A program made the position numbers and the translations under genes. Below the pieces are notes generated by a model. The model made no database searches. It saw nothing but the letters and a program-made list of their open reading frames with translations, and was not told the origin of the DNA. From positions 3,056,501 to 3,120,500 of the forward strand of contig JAUFRC010000001.1 in NCBI GenBank assembly GCA_030410095.1: DNA of 64,000 nucleotides, read 5' to 3'. This document shows, one piece after another, positions 20,161 to 32,341 of the stretch. Position 1 is the first letter of the stretch; every line of letters begins with the position of its first letter. The DNA is from Paracoccus cavernae. GTDB lineage: Bacteria > Pseudomonadota > Alphaproteobacteria > Rhodobacterales > Rhodobacteraceae.

Positions 20161-20302
20161 CGTACCGCCTGAAGAAAATCGGTTGGATTGTCCATAAACC
20201 GTGACGACAGGCAAGGGAACCAAGGCAATCTTCCTTAGGTTGCACCGATGCGGTGTGGTACAATTCCTGGTGGGCGGCGCGCGGTCGGGTGCCCGCGTGT
20301 CG

Positions 20303-20333
20303 CCTTATCCACAGGCTGCATAAAAGGATAAGG
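20303..20333. promoter_or_regulatory. Inverted repeat in the mutS / RTX-Hint intergenic region
   Basis: ccttatcc (20303-20310) and ggataagg (20326-20333) form 8-base arms around 15 bases. This lies 125 bases before the RTX-Hint gene in a 298-base divergent intergenic region that otherwise shows no gene. It could be an operator for the polysaccharide locus or a leader hairpin. Confidence 0.4.
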
Positions 20334-20458
20334 TGACGGCGAAGCAAAAAGGATTAAGTTACGCAAGCCACAAGATAACCATCGGCAATTTATCGCCCAA
20401 TATGTCTGCGGCGCGGCGTATATTTACAAGTATTTAGTGGAATGTGAGTGCGTTAAAA

Positions 20459-22400
20459 ATGGCCAATATCGACGGTACCAACGATCACGACAGCCTTTTG
20501 GGTACTGCCGCTGCAGATGTCATCAACGGTTTCGACGGAAACGACACGATTGACGGCGGTGCGGGCGACGATCTGATCGATGCGGGCAACGGACGCGATA
20601 TCGTTCTGGTCGACGACAATTCCGGCAATGACACGATCCATCTGGGCACCGGCGATGACGAGCCGGATGCGGGTTATGTCCAGGATATTGGCGATCACCT
20701 TGACGCAGGCGCTTTGACGCAGGACGCCACGGTCGTTCTGGACAATTTCCGCGACGGTACGATGCAATTCGGCGGCAGCACCGTCACCTTTACCGGCGCC
20801 GAACATATCTACACCGGCAGCGGTAACGACACTCTGGACGCGCGCGGCATGGGTGCGCGCACCGACGGCAACACGACCCATGACGGGCTGCGCAACGGCG
20901 TCGGCCTGCATGGCGGGGCCGGCGACGACGTCATCTACGGCAGCGATTTCCGCGATACGCTGGACGGCGGAGACGGCGACGATTTCATCGATTCGGGCGA
21001 CGGCGAAGACCTGATCGAGAGCAGCCGCGGCAACGACACCGTCTATGCCGGCGGCGGCAATGACGGCATCCGCTGGGGCAATGACGGCAGCGTCGGCAAC
21101 CACGACGAGATTTACGGCGGCGAGACCGGCGAATATGGCGGCGGCGATACGCTGAACATGTGGGGCGGGGCCGATTTCACGGTCACCTTCCGCGACGGCG
21201 ACGTCGAAGGCGGCAGCGCCAGCTATGCCGACGGCAATACGCTGCTGTTCGGCCAGTTCGAGCAGGTCAATACCGGTGCGGGCAACGACTCGGTCGACGC
21301 CTCGCGGGCCTATTCGGGCTCCGGTACGATCGGTGTCAACGTCTGGACCCTCTCGGGCGACGACCGTCTGGTCGGCAGCGCGGGGGCCGATACGCTGCAC
21401 GGCGGACATGGCGCCGATACGATCATCGGCGGCGCGGGCGATGACATCATCATGGTCAACGACTTCCTCTTCGGCGATCGGAATTTCCCCGATACGCAGG
21501 AAGATATCGTGATCTTCGCCGACGGTGGCGGGAACGATACGCTGATGAACTGGAACGCGCCGGTTCAGGGTGCCGACGGATCATGGACCACGATCGACAA
21601 GCTTGATGTCTCGGGGCTGCATGATGCGGACGGCAATCCGGTCGATGTAAACGACATCACGATCGGGGTCGACCAGTGGGGCTGGGCGATCCTGCAATTC
21701 CCCAATGGCGAGACGATCACGCTGGACGGGGTGCGCCCCGATCAGGTCGACAGTCCGGCCAAGCTGCATGCTCTGGGCATTCCTTGCTTCGCGCGCGGCA
21801 CGATGATCCGCTGTGCTTCGGGCCGTCAGGTCGCGGTCGAGGATCTGGCCGTCGGCCAGCTGGTCCAGACCCGCGACCACGGCCTGCGCCCGATCCGCTG
21901 GGTCGGCAGCCGCAAGCTTTCCGCCGCCGATTTGGACGAGGCACCCAAACTGCAACCGATCCGCATTGCGGCCGGTGCGCTGGGTTTCGATACGCCGAGC
22001 ACGGATCTCATGGTTTCGCCGCAGCACCGCATTCTGGTGCGCTCTGCGATTGCGCAGCGCATGTTCGGGGCACCCGAGGTTCTGGTGGCCGCACGCCAGC
22101 TTCTCGGGGTCGAGGGATCTCGGTCGCCGAGGTCGATTCCGTCGAATATTTCCACATCCTTTTCGACAGCCACGAGATCCTGATCTCGAACGGGGCCGAA
22201 ACAGAGTCGCTTTTTACCGGCAGCGAGGCGCTCAAATCCGTCGGCCCCGCCGCCCGCGAAGAAATTTTCACGCTGTTCCCCGCCCTTCGTGAGGGGAATT
22301 GCCCGTTCCCGCGCGTCCTTTTGCCCAGGGCCGCCGTGCAAAGCACATGGCCGAGCGCCATATCCGCAATGCGCATCCCCTTCTTGATCGCGCTTTTTGA
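20459..22400 (+). CDS. Secreted RTX protein with C-terminal Hint (hedgehog/intein) domain (two frame breaks)
   Basis: This is a large acidic calcium-binding protein, probably exported by type I secretion. From ATG 20459 (MANIDGTNDHDSLLG) the first two-thirds is made of RTX-like repeats (GFDGNDTIDGGAGDDLIDAGNG, GGAGDDVIYG). The Hint domain begins at CFARGTMIRC, where the cysteine is the expected autoprocessing residue, and shows VEDLAVGQLVQTRDHG, RWVGSRKL and SPQHRILV. One G is missing at about 22118 (GVEG/ISVAEVDSVEYFHI) and another base near 22325, after which GRRAKHMAERHIRNAHPLLDRAF leads to the stop at 22398. GTG 20444 is an alternative start. It sits at the head of the exopolysaccharide locus; a role as matrix protein or EPS-associated enzyme is only inferred. 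Confidence 0.85.
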
Positions 22401-22439
22401 GTATAATCTTTTTCAAACATTCCCCGAGGTCATGACGAG

Positions 22440-23686
22440 ATGACTGACAATCGACCCCATCTGACCCTCTTTTCCGCCGCTCCGGTCGTGGTGGTGGACG
22501 AGGGGCACCTGCGCATCGACGACAAATTCGTCGCCGGTATGGATATGCACGCGCGCCATTGGGACGGCCCGATTACCGCGGTCGTCTGCGCGGGCAAGGC
22601 CTCGGATCTGCCCTTCAGCTCGGTCTATCCGATCGACGAGCTGGGCTTTCGCGTCAAGGTCCTGCCCGAAGGGGCGGCGCCCGAAACCGCGCTGGAAAAG
22701 GGGCCGGGGCTGGTCCTTGCCTCTGCCGATATGACCGAGCAGCTGGCTTTGGGCGATGCGGCCAAGGCGCTGGGGCTCTCGGTGGTTTACGGCATCGAAT
22801 ACACGCTCGATACCCGGATGCGGATCGCGATGATCGACAAACGGCGCGGCTATCTGCGCCGCTTGTGGTCGGTGGTCTGGAACTACCGGCAGGAGCGGCG
22901 GCGCAAGCAGGTGCTGCGTCAGGCCGATGGTATCCAGATGAACGGCTTTCCCGCCGCCAGCGAATATAGCGCGCTCAACAGCTATGCTTTGCGCTATCTC
23001 GACAACCGCATGCAGAAGCCGATGTTCGCGACGACGCGCGACATGGTTGCGCGCCAACGCCACCACGAGGCCGCGGGGCCCTTGCGCCTGATCCATTCGG
23101 GCCGGCTCGAGCCGCTCAAGGGGGCGCATCTGCTGCTGCCTCTGGCCGAGCTTCTCGTGGCGCGCGGCGTGCCCTTTACGCTGGCGATCTACGGCGACGG
23201 CAGTCTGGCCGAGGGCATGCGCGCACAGATCGCGCAAAGGGGGCTGGGCAAGCATGTCTCGCTCCACGGCCCGCTGCCCTTCGAGAGCGGTCTGGTGCCT
23301 GTTTCGCGGATGGAGGCCGATCTCTTCATCAGCTGCCACGTCCAGTCCGATCCCTCATGCACCTATCTCGAGGCGATGGGCTGCGGCCTGCCGGTACTGG
23401 GTTTCGACAACCAGATGCTCTCGCCGCTGGTTCTGCACAGCATGGCGGCTGGACGGTGCCGATGAACCAGCTGCGGCAAATGGCCGAGCAGATCGGGGCT
23501 TTGGCCAAAGACCGCAAGCAATTGCTTGATCATGCCGAGGCGGCGCTGACCTATGCCCGCCGCCATGATGCGGAATCCGAGTTCGAGGCGCGGATGGCGC
23601 ATCTGGCGCGGGTCTTCAAGCAGACGGACCGCTCGGATCTGACCTTTGCCGCCACGCCTTCAGCGCTTGACCTGGCAAAATCGTAA
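22440..23686 (+). CDS. Glycosyltransferase, GT4 type (one frame break)
   Basis: This is a cytosolic or peripheral membrane GT-B fold sugar transferase. The second half shows the family pattern: LRLIHSGRLEPLKGAHLLL, FTLAIYGDGSLAEGM, and CTYLEAMGCGLPVLGFDN with the donor-binding E-x7-E region (S-x-x-C-T-Y-L-E). One base is missing near 23450, and the frame VPMNQLRQMAEQIGALAKDR carries the C-terminus to 23686. About 415 residues. It starts 40 bases after the RTX-Hint stop and converges with the GT26 gene, whose end overlaps it by about 70 bases. Donor and acceptor are unknown; it presumably adds a sugar to the polysaccharide repeat unit. Confidence 0.85.
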
Positions 23687-24387
23687 AGCCCCGTGCATAG
23701 CGTCCGGCCAGACGTTTGGGGTTCGACAGCATGCGCCACAGCCATTCCATCTTGGCCTGGCGCATGATTTTCGGTGCCCGCTGCTGATGACCCGACAAAA
23801 GTCGAGCCCCGCCCCGATCGAGGCAAAGCCGGTCGCGGGCAATGCATTGCGCGCGCGGATCGCGAAGCGTTCCTGACGCGGCGCGCCGATGGCCAAAAGG
23901 CAGATCCTTGCCCCCGAGGCGCGCAGTTTCTCGATGATCTCCGCCCCTTCTGCCCCGTCCGGATCAAAGGGAAGCCCGGTGCATGGGTCAGCGCGACAGT
24001 CAGGCCCGGTACCAGCTCGCGCAGGCGGTCGGCGGCCTTGGCCAGCGAATCGTCATTGGCACCGACCAAGGCGACCGGCACACCGGCCGCGACCGCCTCG
24101 CGCATCAGCGGCACCACGAGATCCGACCCCGGCACCAGCGAGACCGGCTTCTTCGCAAGTTTCGACAGCCAGACGACGGGATTGCCGTCGGCGCAGATCA
24201 GGTCATGGGCCGCATAGGCATGACGGAAGGCCGCATCCTCGGGCAGGCGCTGCAAATGGTCGACATTGATCGTCGCAATGGCGAAGGGCTGTTCGCCGGC
24301 AAGGCGCGCGCGGACCTTGGCCAGAAGCTCTGCCTCGTCCTTGCAGTTGACCGTGACGGTCGCGCCGTCTTCAAAGCGGAATTGCAT
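23616..24387 (-). CDS. WecG/TagA/CpsF family glycosyltransferase, GT26 (two frame breaks)
   Basis: GT26 enzymes add a sugar (often N-acetylmannosaminuronate or glucuronate) to the undecaprenyl-linked primer. ATG 24387 (MQFRFEDGATVTVN) has gaggggcaag upstream and matches the family N-terminus better than the longer TTG start at 24474. Family motifs are IATINVDHLQRL, HDLICADGNPVVWLSK and LVPGSDLVVPLM. Breaks near 23970 and 23810 must be repaired; between and after them come LLAIGAPRQERFAI, FASIGAGLDF and SGHQQRAPKIMRQAKMEWLW, the conserved C-terminal region. It is the only leftward gene in this part of the EPS locus, lying opposite its GT4 and Wzy neighbours. Confidence 0.85.
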
Positions 24388-24506
24388 CTTGCCCCTCGTA
24401 ACGGCTATCCCAGTGAAAGCATGGGTCGCGCCAGCCGCGATTGCAATGTCGGGCGCAAGGTCATGGTTAGTCAAAATCCGTCTGGAACCACAAGAGGGCG
24501 CGCGCC

Positions 24507-25926
24507 ATGACGACGCCCCAGGCGCTGATGATGCTTTTGATCTGGCCGATCGTGGTTTCGGTGATGTTCAACCGGTTGCCGCGCCAGCAGGCGATCATCT
24601 GGTCGATCCTTGCCGGCTATCTCGTGCTGCCGCCGGTGGCCGAGATCGACCTGCCGCTGTTCCCCAGCCTCAACAAAGCGATCATTCCGGCGCTGTCGGC
24701 GGCCTTTTTCAACATGCTCAAGAAGGACGAGGCCCTGATTGCCGAGCCGCCGAGATATTCGGGGCCGGTGACGCTCTTTCTGGGAATGCTGCTGATCGCG
24801 CCGATCCTGTCGGCGCTCACCAATCCCGATGCCTTGATCGAGGGGTCTCGGTCCGGCCGGGCATCACATTGTCGCAGGCAATCGGCGAATCGATGCTGGT
24901 TTTCGCCCATCTCGTGCCTTTCGCCTTGGGGTACAAATACCTTTCCAATCCGCAGGGCATGAGCCTTCTGGTGCGGGGTCTGGTGCTGGCCCTGCTGGTC
25001 TATTCGCTGCCGATGATGGTCGAGGTGCGGCTTTCTCCGCAGATCAACGTCTGGGTCTACGGCTATTTCCAGCACGATTTCGTCCAGACGATGCGCTACA
25101 ACGGCTTCCGCCCGATCGTCTTTCTCGAGCATCCGCTCTGGGTCGCTTTCCTGTGCATGACGGCGCTGCTTTGCGCGATCGCGCTCACGCGGGTGATCCG
25201 CAACGGCAAATGGTATGCGATTTCGGGCTATCTGATGATGATGCTCGTGATGTGCAAATCCATGGGCGTTCTGCTGCAGTTCACCATTGCCGCCCCGCTG
25301 TTGTGGCTGGCACGGCCGCGACAGATCATCTTTGCGGCAATGCTGCTGGGCGTTGCGGTCTGCGCCTATCCGGTGGTGCGCGCCCAGCCCTGGATGCCGA
25401 TCGAGAAGATCGTGGCAACCACCAACGGCGCCGATGCCGATCGCGGCCAGTCGCTGGAGTTCCGCCTGCTCAACGAAACGCGGCTGCTGCAGCGCGCGCT
25501 CGAACGTCCGGCTTTCGGCTGGGGCGGCTGGGGCCGCCCGCTGATCGTCGATCCGGCCACGGCGCGCTACGAGACGATCACCGACGGCGAATGGATCCGC
25601 CTTTGGGCGAGCGCGGGATTTTCGGCTTCGTGGCGGAGTTCGGGCTGCTGCTCCTGCCGCTCTTCCTGCTCTGGCGCAACTGGCCGCGCGAGCGGCGCGG
25701 CAGGCTGAGCGAAGAGGATATGGCGATTGCCGTCGTGGCCTTGGTCATGGGCCTCAATATGGTTGATCTCATCCCCAATGCGACCATCACGCCGATCTCG
25801 TGGTTGATGACCGGCATGCTCGCCGGAAGCGCTGTCCGCATGCGCGAGGGAAATTATTTTACCAATAGTCGGATTTTACCTGCTAAGACCCTGTCCAAAA
25901 GGACAGAATTGACCTCGCTCATATAG
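24507..25926 (+). CDS. O-antigen ligase / Wzy-like polysaccharide membrane protein (two frame breaks)
   Basis: This is an inner-membrane protein with about ten hydrophobic helices, for example MMLLIWPIVVSVMF, IIWSILAGYLVLPPV, LLVRGLVLALLVYSLPMM and LWVAFLCMTALLCAIAL. A loop with LLNETRLLQRALERPAFGWGGWGR fits the O-antigen ligase/Wzy family, where a large periplasmic loop carries arginine and glycine-tryptophan residues. One base is missing near 24843 and another near 25613 (ASAGIFGFVAEFGLLLLPLF). About 473 residues. It likely polymerises or ligates repeat units in the periplasm. It is the first gene before the polyketide synthase, about 100 bases upstream and on the same strand. Confidence 0.75.
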
Positions 25927-26023
25927 GCGGCGAAGAAGCTATTATATATAGGCATAAATTCGCCAGCCTCCCGTCATATTGTTTGGGCTGGCCGGTAATA
26001 GTTTCTTCTGGGGTACGTGGATT

Positions 26024-29000
26024 ATGTCATTCGATTTTCCGAAGGCCGAGGCGACCGATATTGCCATTATTGGTATGGCGGCCCAATTGCCGGGGGCGAA
26101 GGATGTGTCCGAATACTGGGACAATTTGTGTCGCGGTGTCGAATCGATCCAGCCTCTGACCGAAGAGCAGCTGCTTGCCGCGGGCGAATCGCGCGCGCGG
26201 TTGCGTGATCCCAATTACGTCCGCTCGGCCGCGGTTCTCGGCGACTTCGACGGATCGATGCGGAATTCTTCGGGCTCAGCCCCAAGGAAGCCGCGATCAT
26301 GGACCCCCAGCATCGCAAATTCCTCGAGACCTGCTGGCATGCGCTCGAGGATGCGGCGCATGTGCCCGCGGAATTCAAGGCGCCGATCGGCGTTTTCGCC
26401 GGTTGCGGCATGGGAAGCTATTTCTACTGGAACGTCTGCTCGAACCGCGAGCTGGTCGATAATGTCGGCCATTTTCTGTTGCGCCATACCGGCAACGACA
26501 AGGATTTCCTGTCGACCCGCGTGAGCTTTGCTTTCGATCTCGGCGGGCCGAGCGTCAACGTCCAGACCGCCTGTTCGACCTCGCTGGTCGCGATCCATAT
26601 GGCGAGCCAGTCGCTGTTGTCGGGCGAATGCGACATGACCTTGGCGGGCGGCGTCACCATCGAGCTGCCCCATGCGCGCGGCTATCTTTACAAGGAAAAC
26701 GAGATCCTCTCGCCCGACGGCCATTGCCATGCGTTCGACCACCGCGCGCAGGGCACGGTTTTCGGCTCGGGCGCGGCGGTTCTGGTGCTGCGCCGCCTGT
26801 CGGATGCGATTGCCGACGGCGATCACATCTGGGCGGTCATCAAGGGATCGGCGATCAACAACGACGGCTCGGCCAAGGCCGGCTATCTTGCGCCGAGTGT
26901 CGAGGGCCAGGCGCAGGCGATTTCCGAGGCGTTGGTGATGTCGGGCGTCGATCCGGCTCGATCGGTTATGTCGAATGCCACGGGACGGGCACCGCGCTTG
27001 GCGATCCGATCGAGGTCGCGGCGCTGAACCAAGCCTTCGAGCGTGTCCCCGGAGCGCGCAACGGCCCGTGCTATATCGGCTCGGTCAAGACGAATATCGG
27101 CCATCTCGACACGGCCGCGGGCGGCGCGAGTCTGATCAAGACCGCTTTGTCGGTCCATCACGGAAAGATCCCGCCGAGCCTCGGCTTCGAAAAGCCCAAC
27201 CCCGCCATCGATTTCGCGGGCGGCCCGTTTCAGGTCAACGACCGGCTGACCGAATGGTCGGCGCCGGTCCGGCGCGCGGGTGTGAACTCGTTGGGCGTCG
27301 GGGGCACCAATGCCCATGTCGTCGTGCAGGAGCCGCCGCGGATCGCGCCGCCCGCGCAATCGGACTGGCCTTTCCATATCGTCACCGTCTCGGGCCGCAG
27401 CAAAGCGGCGCTGGATGCCAATGCGCAGGCCGTGGCCGGTTGGCTGGCGGATAATCCGGCCGTCGATATGGCCGACCTGTCCTATACGCTGACCCACGGC
27501 CGGCACCGTTTCGACCGCCGCCGCGTCCTGATTGCCCATGATGCGGCCGAGGCCGCGAAGCAGCTGGCTACCCCGATCCGCAGCTGGTTTTCGACCAGCA
27601 GCTCGTGGCCGAGGATGCAGAGGTCGTCTTCATGCTGCCGGGCGGCGGCGCGCAATATGCCGGCATGGCCCGCGACCTTTACGGCACCGAGCCGGTTTTC
27701 CGCGAGTGGATGGATCGCGGTCTCGACCATATGGCCAAGGCAAGCGGCGAGGATCTGCGCGCGCTCTGGCTTCCTCCGAAGAGGGGCGCAAGGCTGCCGA
27801 CGAGCGGCTGCTCAAGCCCTCGATCCAGCTGCCTTTGCTGATGATCACCGAATATGCGCTGGCGCAGCTCTGGATGAGCTGGGGCGTCCAGCCCGCCGCG
27901 CTGATCGGCCATTCGATGGGCGAGAATACCGCGGCCGCCTTGGCCGGTGTCATGTCCTTCGAGGATTGTATCGGCCTTGTCCATCTGCGCGGCCAACTGT
28001 TCGATACCGTGCCCGCAGGCGGCATGCTCAGCATCGAGCTTCCGCCCGCGGATTTCGCCGACGAGTTGGGCGACGATCTGGACCTCGCCGCCGTCAATGC
28101 GCCGATGCTGAGCGTGGTTTCCGGCTCGGATGCGGCGCTGGACGCTTTCGCCGTACGGATGAAGGCCAAAGGCATCGAGACCCAGCGCATCGCGATCTCG
28201 ATTGCTGCCCATTCACGGATGCTTGAACCGATTCTGGGACGTTTCCGTGACTACCTCGCGCGGATTCGTCTGAACGCGCCGCAAATTCCGATCATTTCCA
28301 ACCGCTCGGGCGTGGTTTTGACCGATGCCGAGGCGATGGATCCCGATTACTGGGTCGCCCATCTGCGCGGGACCGTCCGTTTCGCCGACGGGATCGACCA
28401 TCTCGCGCGCGTACCGGGGCGGATCTTTCTCGAGGTCGGCCCCGGCCGCGCGATGAAGGTCATGGCGCAGTCGCATCCCGCTCTCACCAGCAATCAGGTG
28501 ATCTCGACCCTGCGCCACCGCGATCATGCGGTGGGCGATGATGTCTACTTCATGCTCGGCCTTGCGCGGATCTGGGCGGCGGGTGTTGCCATCGACTGGG
28601 ACCAGATCTGGGGCGGCATCCAGCGTCGCCGCCTGTCGCTTCCGGGCTACCAGTTCCAGCGCAAACGCTATTTCATCGAACAGTCGCGGCCCGAGATCGC
28701 CGCGACCAGCGACGAACTCGCGCGGATCGAGGATCCGGCCGATTGGGGCTGGCGTCCGGCATGGCGTCTGGCCGGCACCGATGTCGAGATCGGGGCCGAG
28801 GGTCGGCCCGTCGCGACGGACAAGAAAAGCTTCCTGATTTTCATGGACGATCCGGTCTGGGCGAGCGCGTGGCCGCCAGCCTGACCGCGCTCGGCCAAGT
28901 GGTCGCGACCGTAAAGGCGGGCGACCGTTTCCATGATTTCGGTGGCGGCCATTTCACCTTGCCGCCCGAATCCGACCGCGAAGGCTACGAGATCCTGCTG

Positions 29001-32000
29001 GCCGCGCTGATCGGACAAGACCTCCGGCCCGAGCGGATCCTGCATCTGTGGTCGGTCACGACCGAGGACCGTATCCGTGCGGGTTCCTCGATCCTGAACA
29101 CGCGGCTTGAGCGCGGCTTCTTCAGCCTGCTGCATCTGGCGCAGGCGATCGGCTCTGAGCTGGCGGATCAACCGCTCGATCTGATTGCGGTGACCAGCGA
29201 TACGCTGAGCGTTTCGGGCGAGGCGGCGAGCCAGCCCGAGAAATCGACCATCCTCGGTCCGTTGCGGGTACTGCCGCACGAGGCGGCGGGGTTTCGACCC
29301 GCTTGGTCGATCTGCGCGTGCCCGAAACCCGCCGCAGCACCTTTGGCGGGGCGAAAACCGATGGTGCGGCGCTGGATCTTCTGGCGGCGCAGCTTCTGGA
29401 AGAGGCGCTCGCGCCCCTGAACGGCGTCGAGGTGATCGCCTGGCGCGGTCCGCGACGTTTTGCCCAAGGCATCGAGGCGGTCGCCTTGCCCGAGTCCCCT
29501 GCGCCCTCGCGGGCGTGACCCTGATCACCGGCGGTTTCGGCGGGATCGGTCAGACCATCGCGCAGGATCTGGCGCAAAAGGGCGGCGCGAAGCTGGTTCT
29601 GACCACGCGCGGGGCCACCGGCTCGGCCCGTGTCGAGGCAGCCGTCCGCCAGCTCGAGGAATTGGGGGCCGAGGTTCTGGCCGTCCGCGCCGAAGTGACC
29701 AGCCCCGAAGACATGCGCCGCGTGGTCGACGAGGCACGGGCGCGGTTCGGCTCGCTCGATGTTGTGATGCATGCGGCGGGCGTTACGCGCGACGCGCTGA
29801 TCGCGACCAAGACCGATGACGATTCATGGGATGTGCTCGCGCCCAAGCTTTTGGGCACGCAGGCGCTGGTTTCGGCCTTGGCCGAGCATCCGGCGAAGCA
29901 GACCGTGCTGTTTTCCTCGACCTCCTCGGTGATCGGGGCAGCGGGGCAGGCCGATTATGTCGCGGCGAACGAATATCTGAACGCGGTTGCGCGTTCGGCT
30001 CCGGCGGCGCTCGGGCAGGTGCTGGCCGTCAATTGGGGCGTCTGGGCCGATGCCGGCATGGCGGCGCGCGCGGCGGGTCTGGATCGTCCGGCGAGCGATG
30101 CGATTGTCGCGCCGGTCGGGCGTCCGTTGCTCGACGACAGCCAGCCGATGCCGGGGGACGCCAGTTCCGCAAGCTCTTGCGCATCGAAGACTGGATCATC
30201 GGCGGACACCGCACGGCTTCGGGGCAGGCGCTGATGCCGGGGACGGGCTGGATCGAGCTGATCACCGAAGCCGCGGTCGAGGTCGGCCTCAGCCTGCCGG
30301 TCGCGATCTCGGATCTGGAGTTCCTGCGGCCGGTTCTGGTCGCGGATGGCGGCTCGGCGCTGGTCACGATCCGGCTGGAGCCGGAAGGCGACGGGCTGCG
30401 CGTCAGCGTACTCGACGATCCGCAGGCGGGGCCGAATGTCACCGCGCGGATCGAAACGGTGCAAAAGGACCAGCCGCGCGGCGTGGTTGCGCCTGCCGTC
30501 TGGCAAAAGGACGGGCAGGGGGCGGCGATCCGTTCGGCGCAAGACAGCCAGATGCGCTTCGGTCAGCGTTGGCAGGTCCTGCGCCGTTACGCCATCACCG
30601 GCGGCGAGGGCATGGCGGAGCTCGCGCTTGATCCGGCCTTCGCGGGTGATCTGGCGCAGGGCTACATCCTGCATCCGGCGCTGCTCGATATTGCGACCGG
30701 CTGGGCGATGGAGCTGGTCGAGGGCTGGCGTCCCGATCACCTCTGGGTGCCGATGGGTTACGGCTCGATCATCGTGCATGGTCCGATGGGCGGGCAGGTC
30801 ATCAGCCGCATCCGCAATGCGGGCGCGAATACGGCCGCCGTAGGCATGGCGCAGTTCGATATCGATCTGGCGCTGCCCGACGGCACCGTTGCGGTGGAAA
30901 TCCGCGGTTTCGCCATCCGCAAGCTCGAAGGCGGCTTCAACGCCGGTTCCCGCGCGAAGGTCGACGCCGCGCGCCCGCTCAGCCCTGCCGAGCGACGCCT
31001 GCATCTCAATATCTCGCAGGGTATTCCCGCCGAAATCGGGCCGGAAATGCTGACGCGTGCCCTGGCGACCGGCCTGCCGCAGGTGTTTGTTTCCTCGCTG
31101 GATCTGCCCTCGCTGATCGCCGAAGCGGCGCTTCCCGAAGACGCGGGCGCGAGCGAGGGCGGCTTCGAGCGGCCCGATCTCGACGGCGATTTCGTCGAGC
31201 CTGCTCCGGGTCTCGAGGCCGAAATCGCGGCGATCTGGTCCGAGCTTCTGGGCATCGCCCAGATCGGGGCCGAGGATAGTTTCTTCGACCTTGGCGGCCA
31301 TTCGCTGATCGCGGTCCGGATGTTTGCGCAGGTGCGAAAGGCGATCGGGATCGATCTGCCGATCTCGACGCTGTTCGAGGCACCGACCATCGCCAAACTG
31401 GCCGCGCTGATCGCGCCGCGTGTCGCTCCGCGCGACGGCGTAGTCGCGGCGGGCCCGCGTCTGGTGGCAGCTGCCGATCAGGGCGACAAGCCCGCGCGCC
31501 GTTTCGTCGTCGATATGGGCGGCACGGATGGCGGCACGCCCTTCTTCATGGTCGCGGGGATGTTCGGCAATATCATGAACCTGCGCCAGCTGGCGCAGCG
31601 CGTCGGGCCCGACCGCCATTTCTACGGCCTTCAGGCGCGCGGCCTGTTCGGCGACGACAAGCCGCATGAAAGCTTTATCGACGCCGCGCGCGATTATCTG
31701 GTCGAGATCCGTCAGGTCCAGCCGCATGGCCCCTATCTGCTGGGCGGCTTCTCGGGCGGGGGCTGATCGCGCTGGAAATGGCGCGGCTCCTGCAGGCCGA
31801 GGGCGAAGAGGTGGCGCAGCTCGTCATGCTCGATACGCCGCTGCCGATGCGTCCGGGCCTGTCGAAGCAGGACAAGCTGTTGATCCGCTTCACGGAAATG
31901 CGCGAGCAGGGCCCAGCCTTTGCGGCCAATTGGATCAAGAACAAGCTCGGCTACGAGATGTCGCGCCGCCAGCGCGCCAATGCCGCCGCCCCCGAGGCAG

Positions 32001-32341
32001 AAGGTGCCGCCTTCCACGATCTCGCGATCGAGGCGGCCTTCCGCGAGGCTCTGCCCAAGGTCGAACTCGCCGAATGGAAAGGGCCGGTCGCGATGTTCCG
32101 TCCGCCGCTCGATCACCGGTTCAAGGTCTCGGGCGGGCGCTGGGTCACGACGGGCCGCGAGTATCTTTACGAGGATAACGGCTGGTCGGAATGGATGCCG
32201 CAATTGCGGGTGATCGAGGTGCCGGGGGATCACGATTCCATGGTGCTCGAGCCCAATGTGCGGCGCTTGGCCTCGGTTCTGCGCGACATTCTGCGCGAGG
32301 CCGATGAAGCCGTCGCGGCACGGGCCGAGGCGGCGGAATGA
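26024..32341 (+). CDS. Type I polyketide synthase, KS-AT-KR-DH-ACP-TE (about nine frame breaks)
   Basis: This is a one-module cytosolic assembly-line enzyme of about 2,108 residues after repair. KS (about 8-430): TACSTSLVAIH with the active cysteine, ECHGTGTALGDPIE and KTNIGHLDTAAG with the histidines. AT (530-830): active serine in GHSMGENTAA; AAHSRMLEP occupies the specificity region. KR (1165-1350): TLITGGFGGIGQTIA, then SSVIGAAGQADYVAANEYL. DH (1390-1645): GHRTASGQALMPG, with one residue more than HxxxGxxxxP, and HPALLDIATG. ACP (1720-1795): phosphopantetheine serine in LGGHSLIA. TE (1840-2105): nucleophile GFSGGG. KR precedes DH, the reverse of the common order. Missing bases lie near 26255, 26957, 27575, 27775, 28855, 29292, 29512, 30155 and 31762, mostly in G, C or T runs. 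Its stop overlaps the next start (ATGA). Product unknown; starter probably comes from the downstream NRPS. Confidence 0.9.

Noticed and set aside
20459..22400. An intein in the RTX protein
   Set aside because: The Hint domain is C-terminal with no downstream extein; it fits a Hint-containing RTX protein.
26024..32341. The PKS as a decayed pseudogene
   Set aside because: Every active-site motif survives and each break is repaired by one base in a short run; the same defect hits mutS and serB.
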